A stretch of DNA of 5,910 bases from positions 1-5,910 of the forward strand of contig CBFHGY010000107.1 of the NCBI GenBank assembly GCA_965655465.1, in the 5' to 3' direction. Numbering within the stretch: the stretch's first letter is position 1; the number at the start of each line of letters is the position of its first letter. Shown in pieces: positions 1-5,910 of this stretch. The position numbers and the translations under genes are program-made. Under the pieces are notes generated by a model. It was not told the origin of the DNA and ran no database searches. It saw only the letters and a program-made list of their open reading frames with translations. The DNA comes from VMCP01 sp965655465 (lineage in GTDB: Bacteria; Bacteroidota; Bacteroidia; NS11-12g; UBA955).

Positions 1-1
1 T

Positions 2-2380
2 GGCTTGGCCATACCCAAATCAAATTCCAAAAGAGTATATGCCATCATTGAGGCGAAAAAATCAGGATTTTACCGCAGTAACGACGGTGGAGAACATTGG
101 CAGTTTGTAACCGATCATCAAAATGCGGGTAACAGACCCTTTTATTACCACGATATTTATGCACATCCCGAAGTTGAAGATCGGGTTTATTCTATTTGGT
201 CCCAAGTAAGCTACAGCCGAGATGCCGGCGAACATTGGGATATACTGGCCAATTGGGGAACCATACATCCTGACCATCACGCCTTTTTAATTCATCCAGA
301 AGATCCAGATTATATCATTAATGGAAACGACGGGGGTATTGCCATTTCGTACGACGGCGGTAAAACCTGGCGATTTGCAGAGAATATTCCCGTTGGACAA
401 TTTTATCACATAGATATCGATAATCAAGTTCCGTATAACGTTTACGGCGGTTTGCAAGACAATGGCAGTTGGATAGGACCCGCATTTCATTGGAAAAACG
501 GACCCATTAAAAACCACGAATGGCAAGAAGTTTTGTTTGGCGATGGTTTTGACGTGGCTCCAATACCCAACAAACCTGGGGAAGGCTATGCCATGTGGCA
601 GGGGGGTAATGTATACCATTACAATGTGAATACCCACCAAAACGAACCCATAAAACCGCAACATCCCGAAGGAAAACATCTGCGTTTTAATTGGAATGCC
701 GGCATGTCCGTAGACCCCCATAATCCAAATGGCTTGTATTTTGGTAGTCAATTTTTACATCATTCTACCGATAACGGAAAGAGTTGGAAGATTATCAGCC
801 CTGATTTAACCACAAACGATTCAAGTAAGTTGAAACAAGCACAAAGCGGTGGTTTAACCATTGATGCTACCGGCGCGGAGAATTACTGCAGCATTATTAG
901 CATTGGTTTAGCGAGTAAAGTGAAAGATATCATTTGGATTGGCACCGACGATGGCAACATTCAACGAACCACAAATGGAGGAAAAGACTGGGAACTGGTT
1001 TCCAAAAACATAAAGGGCTTACCCACAAATGCATGGATTCCCTACCTATGGGTTTCTGCTGATGGTTCAGAATGTTGGGCCGTTGCCAATAATTACCGCC
1101 AAAACGATTGGAAATCTTATGTATTTGTAAGCACCGATGGCGGTAAAAATTGGAAGAATACCACAGAAAATGATAATATCCAATTTGAAGGTATCCACCA
1201 AGAAATGGGTTATGTTCGGTGTGTACTTCCAAGTCCTAACGATAAAAGCTTGGTATTTTTAGGAAGCGATCGTGGTTTATGGGTGAGTTTCAATCGCGGT
1301 CAAAAATGGTATAAATGGACACAGGGATTCCCTTCAGTTCCCGTATCCGATTTGAAAATCAACTTAGAATTTCAAGATTTAGTTGTTGGAACTTTTGGAC
1401 GTGGCGCATGGGTTTTTGATGATATCCGCCCTTTATATAAACTCTGCCATCCGATCTCTGATCTTAAAATTCCTTTAGAAATTGAACATACCACTAAGGG
1501 ATATCTGGCTAACTTTATGAGCAATTCGGGCCAACACTATCAAACCGCAGACTTATTCGGGGCGCCCAACAAAAACACGGATGTGCGTATTCATATGTTT
1601 ATTGACTCACATTTGATTTCGCCAAAGAATAAAATCAAACTCGTAGGTGAGATATACGATAGCAACAATAAGCGAATCCGCAAACACCATTTTACTTTGG
1701 ATACGGCGGGCTACCATGTTATCAATTGGCGCATGATTCGAGATGGCATTCGCTTTCCTTCACATGGTAACACCCAAAAGGATAGTACCTTACCTGTTGG
1801 AATGAAGGTTACTCCTGGAACCTATAAAATAGTAATACGTAATGAAGGCGATACATTAAAGTTCAGTAGCACGGCTGCATGTGATGTTATTAGCTCAAAC
1901 CAAACAGAATGGGACAATAACGCCTACCTTGAAAAATTGAAATACGATTCCATTCTTAATATATCTATAAGCAGAGCCTATTGGGCTTTCGAATCCTTAA
2001 AAAACGCTCAAGAAAACCTCAAAACCATTGAAAACTTACACTTCAATACAGACGGCATTAAAAAGGAAACACTGGGAGAGGCAAAGCCGTTATTAAAAGA
2101 AATAGAAGCGTTAAAATTGCGATTTATGCTACCTGAAGGTTATCGTTACTATGAAGAAAGTACCGTACGTTTGAATGATGTTTTGTACGACGCGCACGGG
2201 CTTTTACATGGATCAGATAAAGTTACTGCAAATTGTAAAGTCGCCATCTCGAATGCGCAAAGAGCCAGTTCGAAACTGTGCGATGAAATAGATCTTTTCC
2301 TGAATAAAAAGTGCAATCCTTTTATTGAGAAGGTAGCTTCGTACCCTAGTGAAATACGTTGGGTAAAGCCGGTAAAATAA
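2..2380 (+). CDS. Asp-box (BNR/VPS10-sortilin-like) beta-propeller protein, 3' part only
   Basis: The reading frame is open to the left edge, so the gene begins upstream. The TTG at 5 is only an apparent start. I number residues from it, giving 791 visible residues. Asp-box motifs (S/T-x-D/N-x-G-x-x-W) appear at about 25-32 (SNDGGEHW), 71-78 (SRDAGEHW), 115-122 (SYDGGKTW), 254-261 (STDNGKSW), 322-329 (TTNGGKDW), 376-383 (STDGGKNW) and 428-435 (SFNRGQKW). Such boxes cap blades of beta-propellers in the BNR and VPS10/sortilin group. HPDHHAFLIHPEDPDYI followed by NGNDGG (89-111), the GGLQDNGSW segment (148-156) and GTFGRGAWVFDD (462-473) are typical of the large exported Bacteroidota proteins of this type. 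A beta-rich domain (about 520-625, with VTPGTYKIVI) and a charged helical tail (about 640-770) follow. No T9SS sorting domain is present at the C-terminus. The missing N-terminus probably holds a signal peptide and the first blades. The substrate is unknown; despite a 'glycosyl hydrolase' label often given to such proteins, no catalytic site is evident. Confidence 0.9.
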   Translation, partial: GLAIPKSNSKRVYAIIEAKKSGFYRSNDGGEHWQFVTDHQNAGNRPFYYHDIYAHPEVEDRVYSIWSQVSYSRDAGEHWDILANWGTIHPDHHAFLIHPEDPDYIINGNDGGIAISYDGGKTWRFAENIPVGQFYHIDIDNQVPYNVYGGLQDNGSWIGPAFHWKNGPIKNHEWQEVLFGDGFDVAPIPNKPGEGYAMWQGGNVYHYNVNTHQNEPIKPQHPEGKHLRFNWNAGMSVDPHNPNGLYFGSQFLHHSTDNGKSWKIISPDLTTNDSSKLKQAQSGGLTIDATGAENYCSIISIGLASKVKDIIWIGTDDGNIQRTTNGGKDWELVSKNIKGLPTNAWIPYLWVSADGSECWAVANNYRQNDWKSYVFVSTDGGKNWKNTTENDNIQFEGIHQEMGYVRCVLPSPNDKSLVFLGSDRGLWVSFNRGQKWYKWTQGFPSVPVSDLKINLEFQDLVVGTFGRGAWVFDDIRPLYKLCHPISDLKIPLEIEHTTKGYLANFMSNSGQHYQTADLFGAPNKNTDVRIHMFIDSHLISPKNKIKLVGEIYDSNNKRIRKHHFTLDTAGYHVINWRMIRDGIRFPSHGNTQKDSTLPVGMKVTPGTYKIVIRNEGDTLKFSSTAACDVISSNQTEWDNNAYLEKLKYDSILNISISRAYWAFESLKNAQENLKTIENLHFNTDGIKKETLGEAKPLLKEIEALKLRFMLPEGYRYYEESTVRLNDVLYDAHGLLHGSDKVTANCKVAISNAQRASSKLCDEIDLFLNKKCNPFIEKVASYPSEIRWVKPVK

Positions 2381-2384
2381 AAAA

Positions 2385-2405
2385 GCTCCTGCGAAAAACA
2401 GGAGC
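2385..2405 (-). terminator. Rho-independent terminator in a convergent gap, mainly for the minus strand
   Basis: GCTCCTG (2385-2391) and CAGGAGC (2399-2405) form a perfect 7-bp GC-rich stem with a 7-base loop. Read on the minus strand, the stem is followed at once by a T-rich run (complement of 2374-2384), the classic intrinsic-terminator layout. It lies 27 bases after the lipoprotein stop codon. On the plus strand the stem starts 4 bases after the upstream gene's stop but is followed by CTAATATAAATT, with no good T-run, so termination in that direction would be weaker. Confidence 0.8.
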
Positions 2406-2432
2406 CTAATATAAATTACATTGTAAATTCCT

Positions 2433-2831
2433 TTAATAGTCTTTGGGGGTAAATATATTTTTACCCTCAATCCACTCGTTGAAACCTTTTTCTCCCATTT
2501 GCTTTTTTATCTTCGCAGAATTCACAGCAGTGCCTTCCACAGAATAACCAGAAACGAATGGATAGTTCACAAATCGAACTACACCGTCAATTAGAAGATC
2601 ATATTCGGGACCTGCATTTTGAAGCGCTTTATCCATAGCATCTTTAATAGATACACCAAGTCCTAAAAATCCAATACTAGTCCCTTTTACAGACACTCCC
2701 ACTGACTTGTCAATTTGCAGGCTGTGATTCTTCGAACTAATAACGGTAAAATCTACCAATCGGGTAGAACAACTGCCCATAAACACAACGGTCATAAGGG
2801 CCAATAATAGATTTAGTTTTATTTTTTTCAT
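2433..2831 (-). CDS. Small lipoprotein, possibly TRL-like, second gene of an operon
   Basis: This is a 132-residue protein. It begins MKKIKLNLLLALMTVVFMGS and then Cys21: a basic N-terminus, a hydrophobic core and a loose lipobox (M-G-S-C), as expected for a lipoprotein cut by signal peptidase II and anchored in a membrane. I chose the ATG at 2831, not the in-frame ATG at 2867, because it puts the lysines directly before the hydrophobic core and because the longer form would overlap the end of the upstream gene. The mature part has a Gly-rich segment (GFLGLGVSIKDAMDKAL, about 54-70), then DLLIDGVVRFVNYPFVSGYS (about 78-97) and VEGTAV (98-103). A Gly-rich turn, an 'IKDAxDKAL' helix and a 'DGVV' strand recall small TRL-like lipoproteins, but I make that match from memory and only tentatively. 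The start lies 4 bases after the stop codon of the exported protein at 2836-3477, so the two are very probably co-transcribed. Function unknown. Confidence 0.85.
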   Translation of the reverse strand: MKKIKLNLLLALMTVVFMGSCSTRLVDFTVISSKNHSLQIDKSVGVSVKGTSIGFLGLGVSIKDAMDKALQNAGPEYDLLIDGVVRFVNYPFVSGYSVEGTAVNSAKIKKQMGEKGFNEWIEGKNIFTPKDY

Positions 2832-2835
2832 GATT

Positions 2836-3477
2836 TTATTTTCCAATTGTATAATTGATTCCTCCACTAATAATACCTAATGCGCCCACACCCAATTGTA
2901 GATCCACTCCAAGTGGACTTCCAGGAATGAAGGTCCCTTTATAACCAAGAATGGTTAAATGCGAAGCATTGTCTGAGACTTTATAGGGATAAATTTCTGG
3001 GTCAGTTACTAATATATAATCTGGATATTCTGTTTCTTCTTTTGAAAACTTCAACCCATAATGAATTGCTGAATATAACACACCACCGAACGATTCCGCA
3101 TTATACCAACCTAAGGCATATTTGGCCGTTAATTGGTGCGCAGAATACGTGTGCTGATACAATCGAAGATAATCGTCTAAACCCGCACCACTTTTCGCGC
3201 TTACATAACTGTAAGTGACGCCAAATATATAATTGTCTTTTAAATGCGTCTCAACATTCAAATATATCGGACCCATAGAAGACGGTTGATATTCCCCTTG
3301 TAAACCATCAAAATTATTATAGGTTGAAATCAATAGGGCGTCTGTACTCAATCCCCCTATTCCAAATCCAAAAGTTGTATTACTCTTCACATAAGCACGC
3401 TCCCACTTTTGCGCATTTGTCGTTGCTATCAAACTAATAAATAAAATAAACGCAATAGAAAGTTTTTTAAATTTCAT
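2836..3477 (-). CDS. Exported beta-rich protein, probable small outer-membrane barrel
   Basis: The protein has 213 residues. MKFKKLSIAFILFISLIATT followed by NA is a clear Sec signal peptide, with likely cleavage after Ala22 and before Gln23. The mature part has repeated glycine- and aromatic-rich stretches that would form amphipathic beta strands: about 34-43, 70-79, 83-94, 114-125, 131-144, 172-184 and 189-211. This fits an outer-membrane barrel of roughly eight strands, though the C-terminus (NYTIGK) lacks the usual terminal aromatic residue. No enzyme motif is visible. It is the first gene of a two-gene operon with the lipoprotein 4 bases downstream, so the pair may work together at the envelope. 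The ATG at 3477 is supported by the signal peptide directly behind it. A TAnnTTTG element ends 4 bases before it. I do not recognise a named family. Confidence 0.85.
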   Translation of the reverse strand: MKFKKLSIAFILFISLIATTNAQKWERAYVKSNTTFGFGIGGLSTDALLISTYNNFDGLQGEYQPSSMGPIYLNVETHLKDNYIFGVTYSYVSAKSGAGLDDYLRLYQHTYSAHQLTAKYALGWYNAESFGGVLYSAIHYGLKFSKEETEYPDYILVTDPEIYPYKVSDNASHLTILGYKGTFIPGSPLGVDLQLGVGALGIISGGINYTIGK

Positions 3478-3481
3478 TTCC

Positions 3482-3489
3482 CAAAACTA
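3482..3489 (-). promoter_or_regulatory. -7-type promoter element of the minus-strand envelope operon
   Basis: On the minus strand this reads TAGTTTTG, an exact match to the Bacteroidota -7 consensus TAnnTTTG, followed by GGAA and the ATG at 3477. No convincing -33 TTTG lies at the usual spacing of about 20 bases. If it is used, transcription would start within a few bases of the ATG, leaving almost no leader. Confidence 0.45.
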
Positions 3490-3533
3490 ATATTGCTATC
3501 TATGAAAGTCCGCTACTCCAAATGACGATTTAT

Positions 3534-3544
3534 CCTAATTTAGG
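3534..3544. promoter_or_regulatory. Candidate operator palindrome in the divergent promoter region
   Basis: CCTAATTTAGG is a perfect palindrome (CCTAA-T-TTAGG). It lies 20 bases before the -7 element of the XRE regulator, where its -33 box should be, so a bound repressor could block that promoter. It is also about 45 bases upstream of the -7 element of the divergent operon. Small XRE regulators often bind such sites near their own genes. In AT-rich DNA a palindrome this short can arise by chance, so confidence is low. Confidence 0.3.
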
Positions 3545-3564
3545 CTCATTTGATACTTTTAAGG

Positions 3565-3572
3565 TATATTTG
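3565..3572 (+). promoter_or_regulatory. -7-type promoter element of the XRE regulator gene
   Basis: TATATTTG matches TAnnTTTG exactly and ends 5 bases before the ATG at 3578. A TTTG occurs at 3549-3552, but the 12-base spacing is too short for a standard -33 box. The predicted transcription start falls at or just before the start codon. Confidence 0.5.
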
Positions 3573-3577
3573 CCACT

Positions 3578-3949
3578 ATGAAGACCACCAATAAAGAAGA
3601 GCTCATAAAAACTACTATTGGTAATATCAAAAAATTTAGAGAATTAAAAGATATAACCCGTGAACAAATGGCTGCTGATTTAGACCTTAGTGTTTCAGGC
3701 TATGCGAAACTTGAACGTGGTGAAATTGAATTAACTTTGAATCGCTTAGCAGACATAGCATCCGTTTTAGATATAGAAATTTCACAACTTCTAAGCATTA
3801 ATTTGCAAAACGTTTTTAATATTTCCAACTCCCAAGGGGTTCAAGGCTACGATACAAATGGTTGCTTTTACTTCCAACAAAAAGATGATTATCGTGAAAA
3901 GTATATCGGCATGCTTGAACAAGAAATTGAAAGACTTAAAAACACATAA
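3578..3949 (+). CDS. XRE-family helix-turn-helix transcriptional regulator
   Basis: This 123-residue cytoplasmic DNA-binding protein carries a Cro/CI-type HTH domain at about 14-73. It includes TREQMAADLDLSVSGYAKLE (about 27-46), which spans the helix-turn-helix, and NRLADIASVLDIEISQLL (about 55-72), which forms the closing helices. A short polar linker (about 80-100, NISNSQGVQGYD) leads to a C-terminal charged helix, YREKYIGMLEQEIERLKN (about 105-122), likely a coiled coil for dimerisation. This layout is common among small Bacteroidota XRE proteins. The ATG at 3578 leaves a short lead-in before helix 1; the next Met (31) lies inside the HTH and is not a plausible start. The gene is divergent from the envelope operon and 56 bases upstream of the CotH-like gene. 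Local control of one or both, or of itself, is a reasonable guess. There is no toxin, phage or restriction gene beside it that would point to those roles. Confidence 0.9.
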   Translation: MKTTNKEELIKTTIGNIKKFRELKDITREQMAADLDLSVSGYAKLERGEIELTLNRLADIASVLDIEISQLLSINLQNVFNISNSQGVQGYDTNGCFYFQQKDDYREKYIGMLEQEIERLKNT

Positions 3950-3950
3950 G

Positions 3951-3966
3951 CCTAATTAAATTAAGG
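3951..3966. promoter_or_regulatory. Imperfect inverted repeat between the regulator and the CotH-like gene
   Basis: CCTAATTAAATTAAGG starts one base after the XRE stop codon. Its half sites, CCTAATT and AATTAAGG, are symmetric apart from one extra A. The outer CCTAA resembles the half site of the palindrome at 3534-3544, so it could be a second, weaker site for the same regulator upstream of the CotH-like gene. It is not a good terminator because the stem is AT-rich and no T-run follows. Confidence 0.2.
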
Positions 3967-3993
3967 GTCAACATTTTATTTGGGTAATGTTTT

Positions 3994-4001
3994 TATCTTC
4001 G
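3994..4001 (+). promoter_or_regulatory. -7-type promoter element of the CotH-like gene
   Basis: TATCTTCG differs from TAnnTTTG at one base and ends 4 bases before the ATG at 4006. A TTTG at 3979-3982 is only 11 bases upstream. This suggests that the gene has its own promoter with almost no leader, instead of relying only on read-through from the regulator. Confidence 0.4.
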
Positions 4002-4005
4002 TGAA

Positions 4006-5541
4006 ATGAGAATTTTTACAAGCTTTGCATTTTTACTATTATACATCACCAAAACTACTAACGCTCAAAGTGCCCTATATCCAAGCACTGGAACCTTATT
4101 TGATGATAAATTGCATGATATTAACATCCTTATTCCTGAGAATGATTTTATAGCGCTTGAACATCCAGATAGCCTGTGGAACAACAAGCGCTATCCCATA
4201 ACATTCATTTTCGATGGTAAAGACACGGTAAAACAAGCCACCATGCGACTCAAAGGGAACACCTCTAGGGGCTCTGCTAAAAAGTCATACCGCATTGACT
4301 TCGACAAGATCATTGACAAACAAACCTATCAAGATTTGGAGACCATTTACCTTCACGGTAATCATAACGACGCCTCAATGATTCGGGAATACCTTTCCGC
4401 GTATGTAATGAAACAAATGGGGGTACCTCATGCCCGAATCAATCATGTTAAACTTTATATAAACGGCACTTACCTCGGTGTTCGAGGTTTGGTAGAATAT
4501 ATCGATAAAGATTTCCTAAAAACTCGCTTTGGAAGCAATAAGGGGAATAATTATAAGTGCACCTGGCCTGCAGATTTAGCCTGGTTAGGCAGCTCTGAAC
4601 AAAGTTATAAAGATGTGATCAACCCCTCACCGGAAAGAGAGCGTGCTTATGATTTAAAAACAAACGAAGATGAAGACGATTACAGCCGTTTGGTTTCCCT
4701 TATTGACCTAATCAATAATCGTCAAAACGGAAGTGCCTTCTCACAGGAAATTGAAGCCATCTTTAACGTAGATGGTTACCTTAGAGCCCTCGCTGCAGAA
4801 GTTCTTATTGGACATTGGGATAACTACTACTATAACAAAAACAACTACTTCATTTACGATCACCCCACTATCGGTAAATTTACATATATCCCTTACGATA
4901 TGGATAATACTTATGGCGTTCAATGGGGTGTTAACGATATCAATAAGCGTAATATCCATAATTGGGGAAATTTAAATGTAAACGCCCCGCTTACTCAGTC
5001 ATTACTAGCTCAAAGTGCTTACAAAAGGCAATTTGAAGGATATATTTTCCAAGCTATTGAAATATTCTATAACGAGAAACATATGTTTCCACTTATAGAT
5101 TCCTTATATATAAAATTAGAAAATGCCATTACGTTAGATCCTCAATATCGCGGCGAATTGCCATCTACTTACGGCTATACCGTTAACGATTGGAAAAACA
5201 GCATTGATAAAGGCTTGGGTGATCACAATACCTATGGCGTCAAACCTTTTATTTCAGAAAGGGTTAAAAGTGCAAAAGAGCAGTTCCTATATAATCATTC
5301 TTCAAACGCCATAACCAATCAAACATTTACTGTTTATCCCAATCCAGGGACTTCAAGTTTCACCATTAAAACCAGCACTAATGAGCCGTTGAAATTGAAA
5401 ATAAAAGATGTGAACGGGACTTGTCTTAGAGAAATACAATTAAACCATTTTGAATCTTTTGATGCTTCGGAACTCAGTCCCGGGATTTACTTTATTAGCA
5501 ACGATTTGAATCTTGTCTTAAAATGGGTAAAATCCTTTTAA
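4006..5541 (+). CDS. Secreted CotH-kinase-family protein with T9SS type A sorting domain
   Basis: The protein has 511 residues. A Sec signal peptide covers 1-20 (MRIFTSFAFLLLYITKTTNA), with cleavage before Gln21. The CotH-like kinase domain spans about 35-425. MRLKGNTSRGSAKKSYRIDF (80-99) is the conserved basic segment near the nucleotide site, and YLGVRGLVEYIDKDFL (156-171) is also typical. GHWDNYYYNKNN (269-280, Asp272) and YIPYDMDNTYG (294-304, Asp298 and Asp300) match the catalytic and metal-binding Asp/Asn motifs, so the site looks intact. The C-terminus (about 441-511) is a T9SS type A sorting domain: VYPNPGTSSFTI, then SELSPGIYFISND and a final LKWVKSF. The protein should therefore cross the outer membrane and end up on the surface or outside the cell. 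Bacillus CotH is an atypical kinase that phosphorylates spore-coat proteins; the substrate here is unknown, and kinase activity is inferred from the family. The start is fixed by the signal peptide. The stop overlaps the stop of the convergent gene by 4 bases. Confidence 0.93.
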   Translation: MRIFTSFAFLLLYITKTTNAQSALYPSTGTLFDDKLHDINILIPENDFIALEHPDSLWNNKRYPITFIFDGKDTVKQATMRLKGNTSRGSAKKSYRIDFDKIIDKQTYQDLETIYLHGNHNDASMIREYLSAYVMKQMGVPHARINHVKLYINGTYLGVRGLVEYIDKDFLKTRFGSNKGNNYKCTWPADLAWLGSSEQSYKDVINPSPERERAYDLKTNEDEDDYSRLVSLIDLINNRQNGSAFSQEIEAIFNVDGYLRALAAEVLIGHWDNYYYNKNNYFIYDHPTIGKFTYIPYDMDNTYGVQWGVNDINKRNIHNWGNLNVNAPLTQSLLAQSAYKRQFEGYIFQAIEIFYNEKHMFPLIDSLYIKLENAITLDPQYRGELPSTYGYTVNDWKNSIDKGLGDHNTYGVKPFISERVKSAKEQFLYNHSSNAITNQTFTVYPNPGTSSFTIKTSTNEPLKLKIKDVNGTCLREIQLNHFESFDASELSPGIYFISNDLNLVLKWVKSF

Positions 5542-5909
5542 TTCAAGCAACCAATATACATTTCGGATATAACAATTTGAGATTGGGGGAAATATTTCCG
5601 AATCGAAATCAACCTTTTCACAGCTTCCTTTTTATCTAGATAAAGGCCTGCAATTATAGCCATAGTAAGGTCGTTATTGGGAATTTCATCAACATAAGGA
5701 TGAAGCATTTCAAGACTGAGATCTTCTCCTTTGTACCTTCTCTCTACATACGAACCCGAATACATTTCATTTAATGAATCTATTGGCATAATCAAACCTT
5801 CCTTTGGGTCATAAATAAATTGATCACCAGCTTTGGGAATTTTGGTCAATAATTGTAGTCGTTCCATCCGGCTTGAAATGGTATCATAGTTAGATGCCGT
5901 ATCAGCAAT
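5538..5909 (-). CDS. Unrecognised protein, C-terminal part only
   Basis: The frame is open to the right edge, so the gene starts outside the window and 123 C-terminal residues are visible. The ATG at 5867 is probably an internal Met: 14 further in-frame codons lie upstream, and no -7 element or clear ribosome-binding site precedes it. The visible part is soluble and mixed in character: KIPKAGDQFIYDPKEGLIMP, a charged middle (about 60-75), then a helical stretch, NDLTMAIIAGLYLDKKEAVK, and the ending ISEMYIGCLN with a cysteine three residues from the end. No membrane segment or catalytic motif can be seen and I assign no family. It is convergent with the CotH-like gene, sharing TTAA for both stop codons. 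Confidence 0.75.
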   Translation of the reverse strand: MADTASNYDTISSRMERLQLLTKIPKAGDQFIYDPKEGLIMPIDSLNEMYSGSYVERRYKGEDLSLEMLHPYVDEIPNNDLTMAIIAGLYLDKKEAVKRLISIRKYFPQSQIVISEMYIGCLN

Positions 5910-5910
5910 A

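Noticed and set aside
5..7. TTG as the start codon of the Asp-box protein
   Set aside because: The frame is open to the left edge, the preceding codon fits the protein pattern, and the family has more N-terminal sequence, so this is an internal Leu codon.
287..1232. Antisense open frames within the Asp-box gene (287-751 and 930-1232)
   Set aside because: They lie opposite strongly conserved Asp-box coding sequence, and their translations show no domain or export signal of their own.
2416..2426. Palindrome TTACATTGTAA in the convergent gap
   Set aside because: The spacer is one base, so it cannot fold as a hairpin, and it lies downstream of both genes where an operator has no obvious role.
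2213..2470. Minus-strand open frame running through the terminator into the Asp-box gene
   Set aside because: It overlaps the end of a well-supported coding gene, the terminator hairpin and the lipoprotein end, and shows no recognisable motif.
2844..2851. Minus-strand TACAATTG as an internal promoter for the lipoprotein
   Set aside because: It has one mismatch to the -7 consensus, lies in the coding end of the upstream gene at a different distance from the ATG, and is not needed given the 4-base spacing.
2832..2867. Longer form of the lipoprotein starting at the ATG at 2867
   Set aside because: It would put 12 polar residues before a normal lipoprotein signal and overlap the end of the upstream gene; the ATG at 2831 gives a standard signal peptide.
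4741..4975. Short overlapping frames on both strands inside the CotH-like gene
   Set aside because: They sit across the conserved kinase motifs in other frames and have low-complexity Ile/Thr/Val-rich translations typical of shadow frames.

Overview
The window looks like chromosomal DNA from a member of the Bacteroidota, probably Flavobacteriia. Four signs point there: AT-rich intergenic DNA, TAnnTTTG-type -7 promoter elements beside start codons, a C-terminal type IX secretion (T9SS) sorting domain on a secreted protein, and a secreted Asp-box (BNR/sortilin-like) protein of a type common in this phylum. The genus cannot be named from the sequence.

Layout, left to right. (1) The 3' part of a large plus-strand gene for an Asp-box beta-propeller protein runs in from the left edge and ends at 2380. 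(2) A 52-base convergent gap holds a 7-bp hairpin terminator whose T-run serves the minus strand. (3) A minus-strand two-gene operon follows: a small exported beta-rich, probably outer-membrane, protein (3477 to 2836), then 4 bases later a small lipoprotein (2831 to 2433). (4) A 100-base divergent region, 3478-3577, carries a -7-like element for each direction and a small palindrome. (5) A plus-strand XRE-family HTH regulator lies at 3578-3949. (6) After 56 bases comes a plus-strand CotH-kinase-family protein with signal peptide and T9SS sorting domain (4006-5541). (7) The 3' part of an unrecognised minus-strand gene runs off the right edge. Its stop codon overlaps the CotH-gene stop codon by 4 bases.

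Four of the six genes are visibly or probably connected with the cell envelope or the extracellular space. The regulator sits between the envelope operon and the CotH-like gene and could control either or both, but the sequence only suggests this. No RNA gene, CRISPR array, insertion sequence or other mobile-element hallmark was seen, and the region reads as ordinary chromosome. The points most worth a second look are the near-leaderless promoter geometry at three successive starts, the possible operator palindromes around the regulator, the T9SS-exported CotH-like kinase, and the overlapping convergent stop codons.
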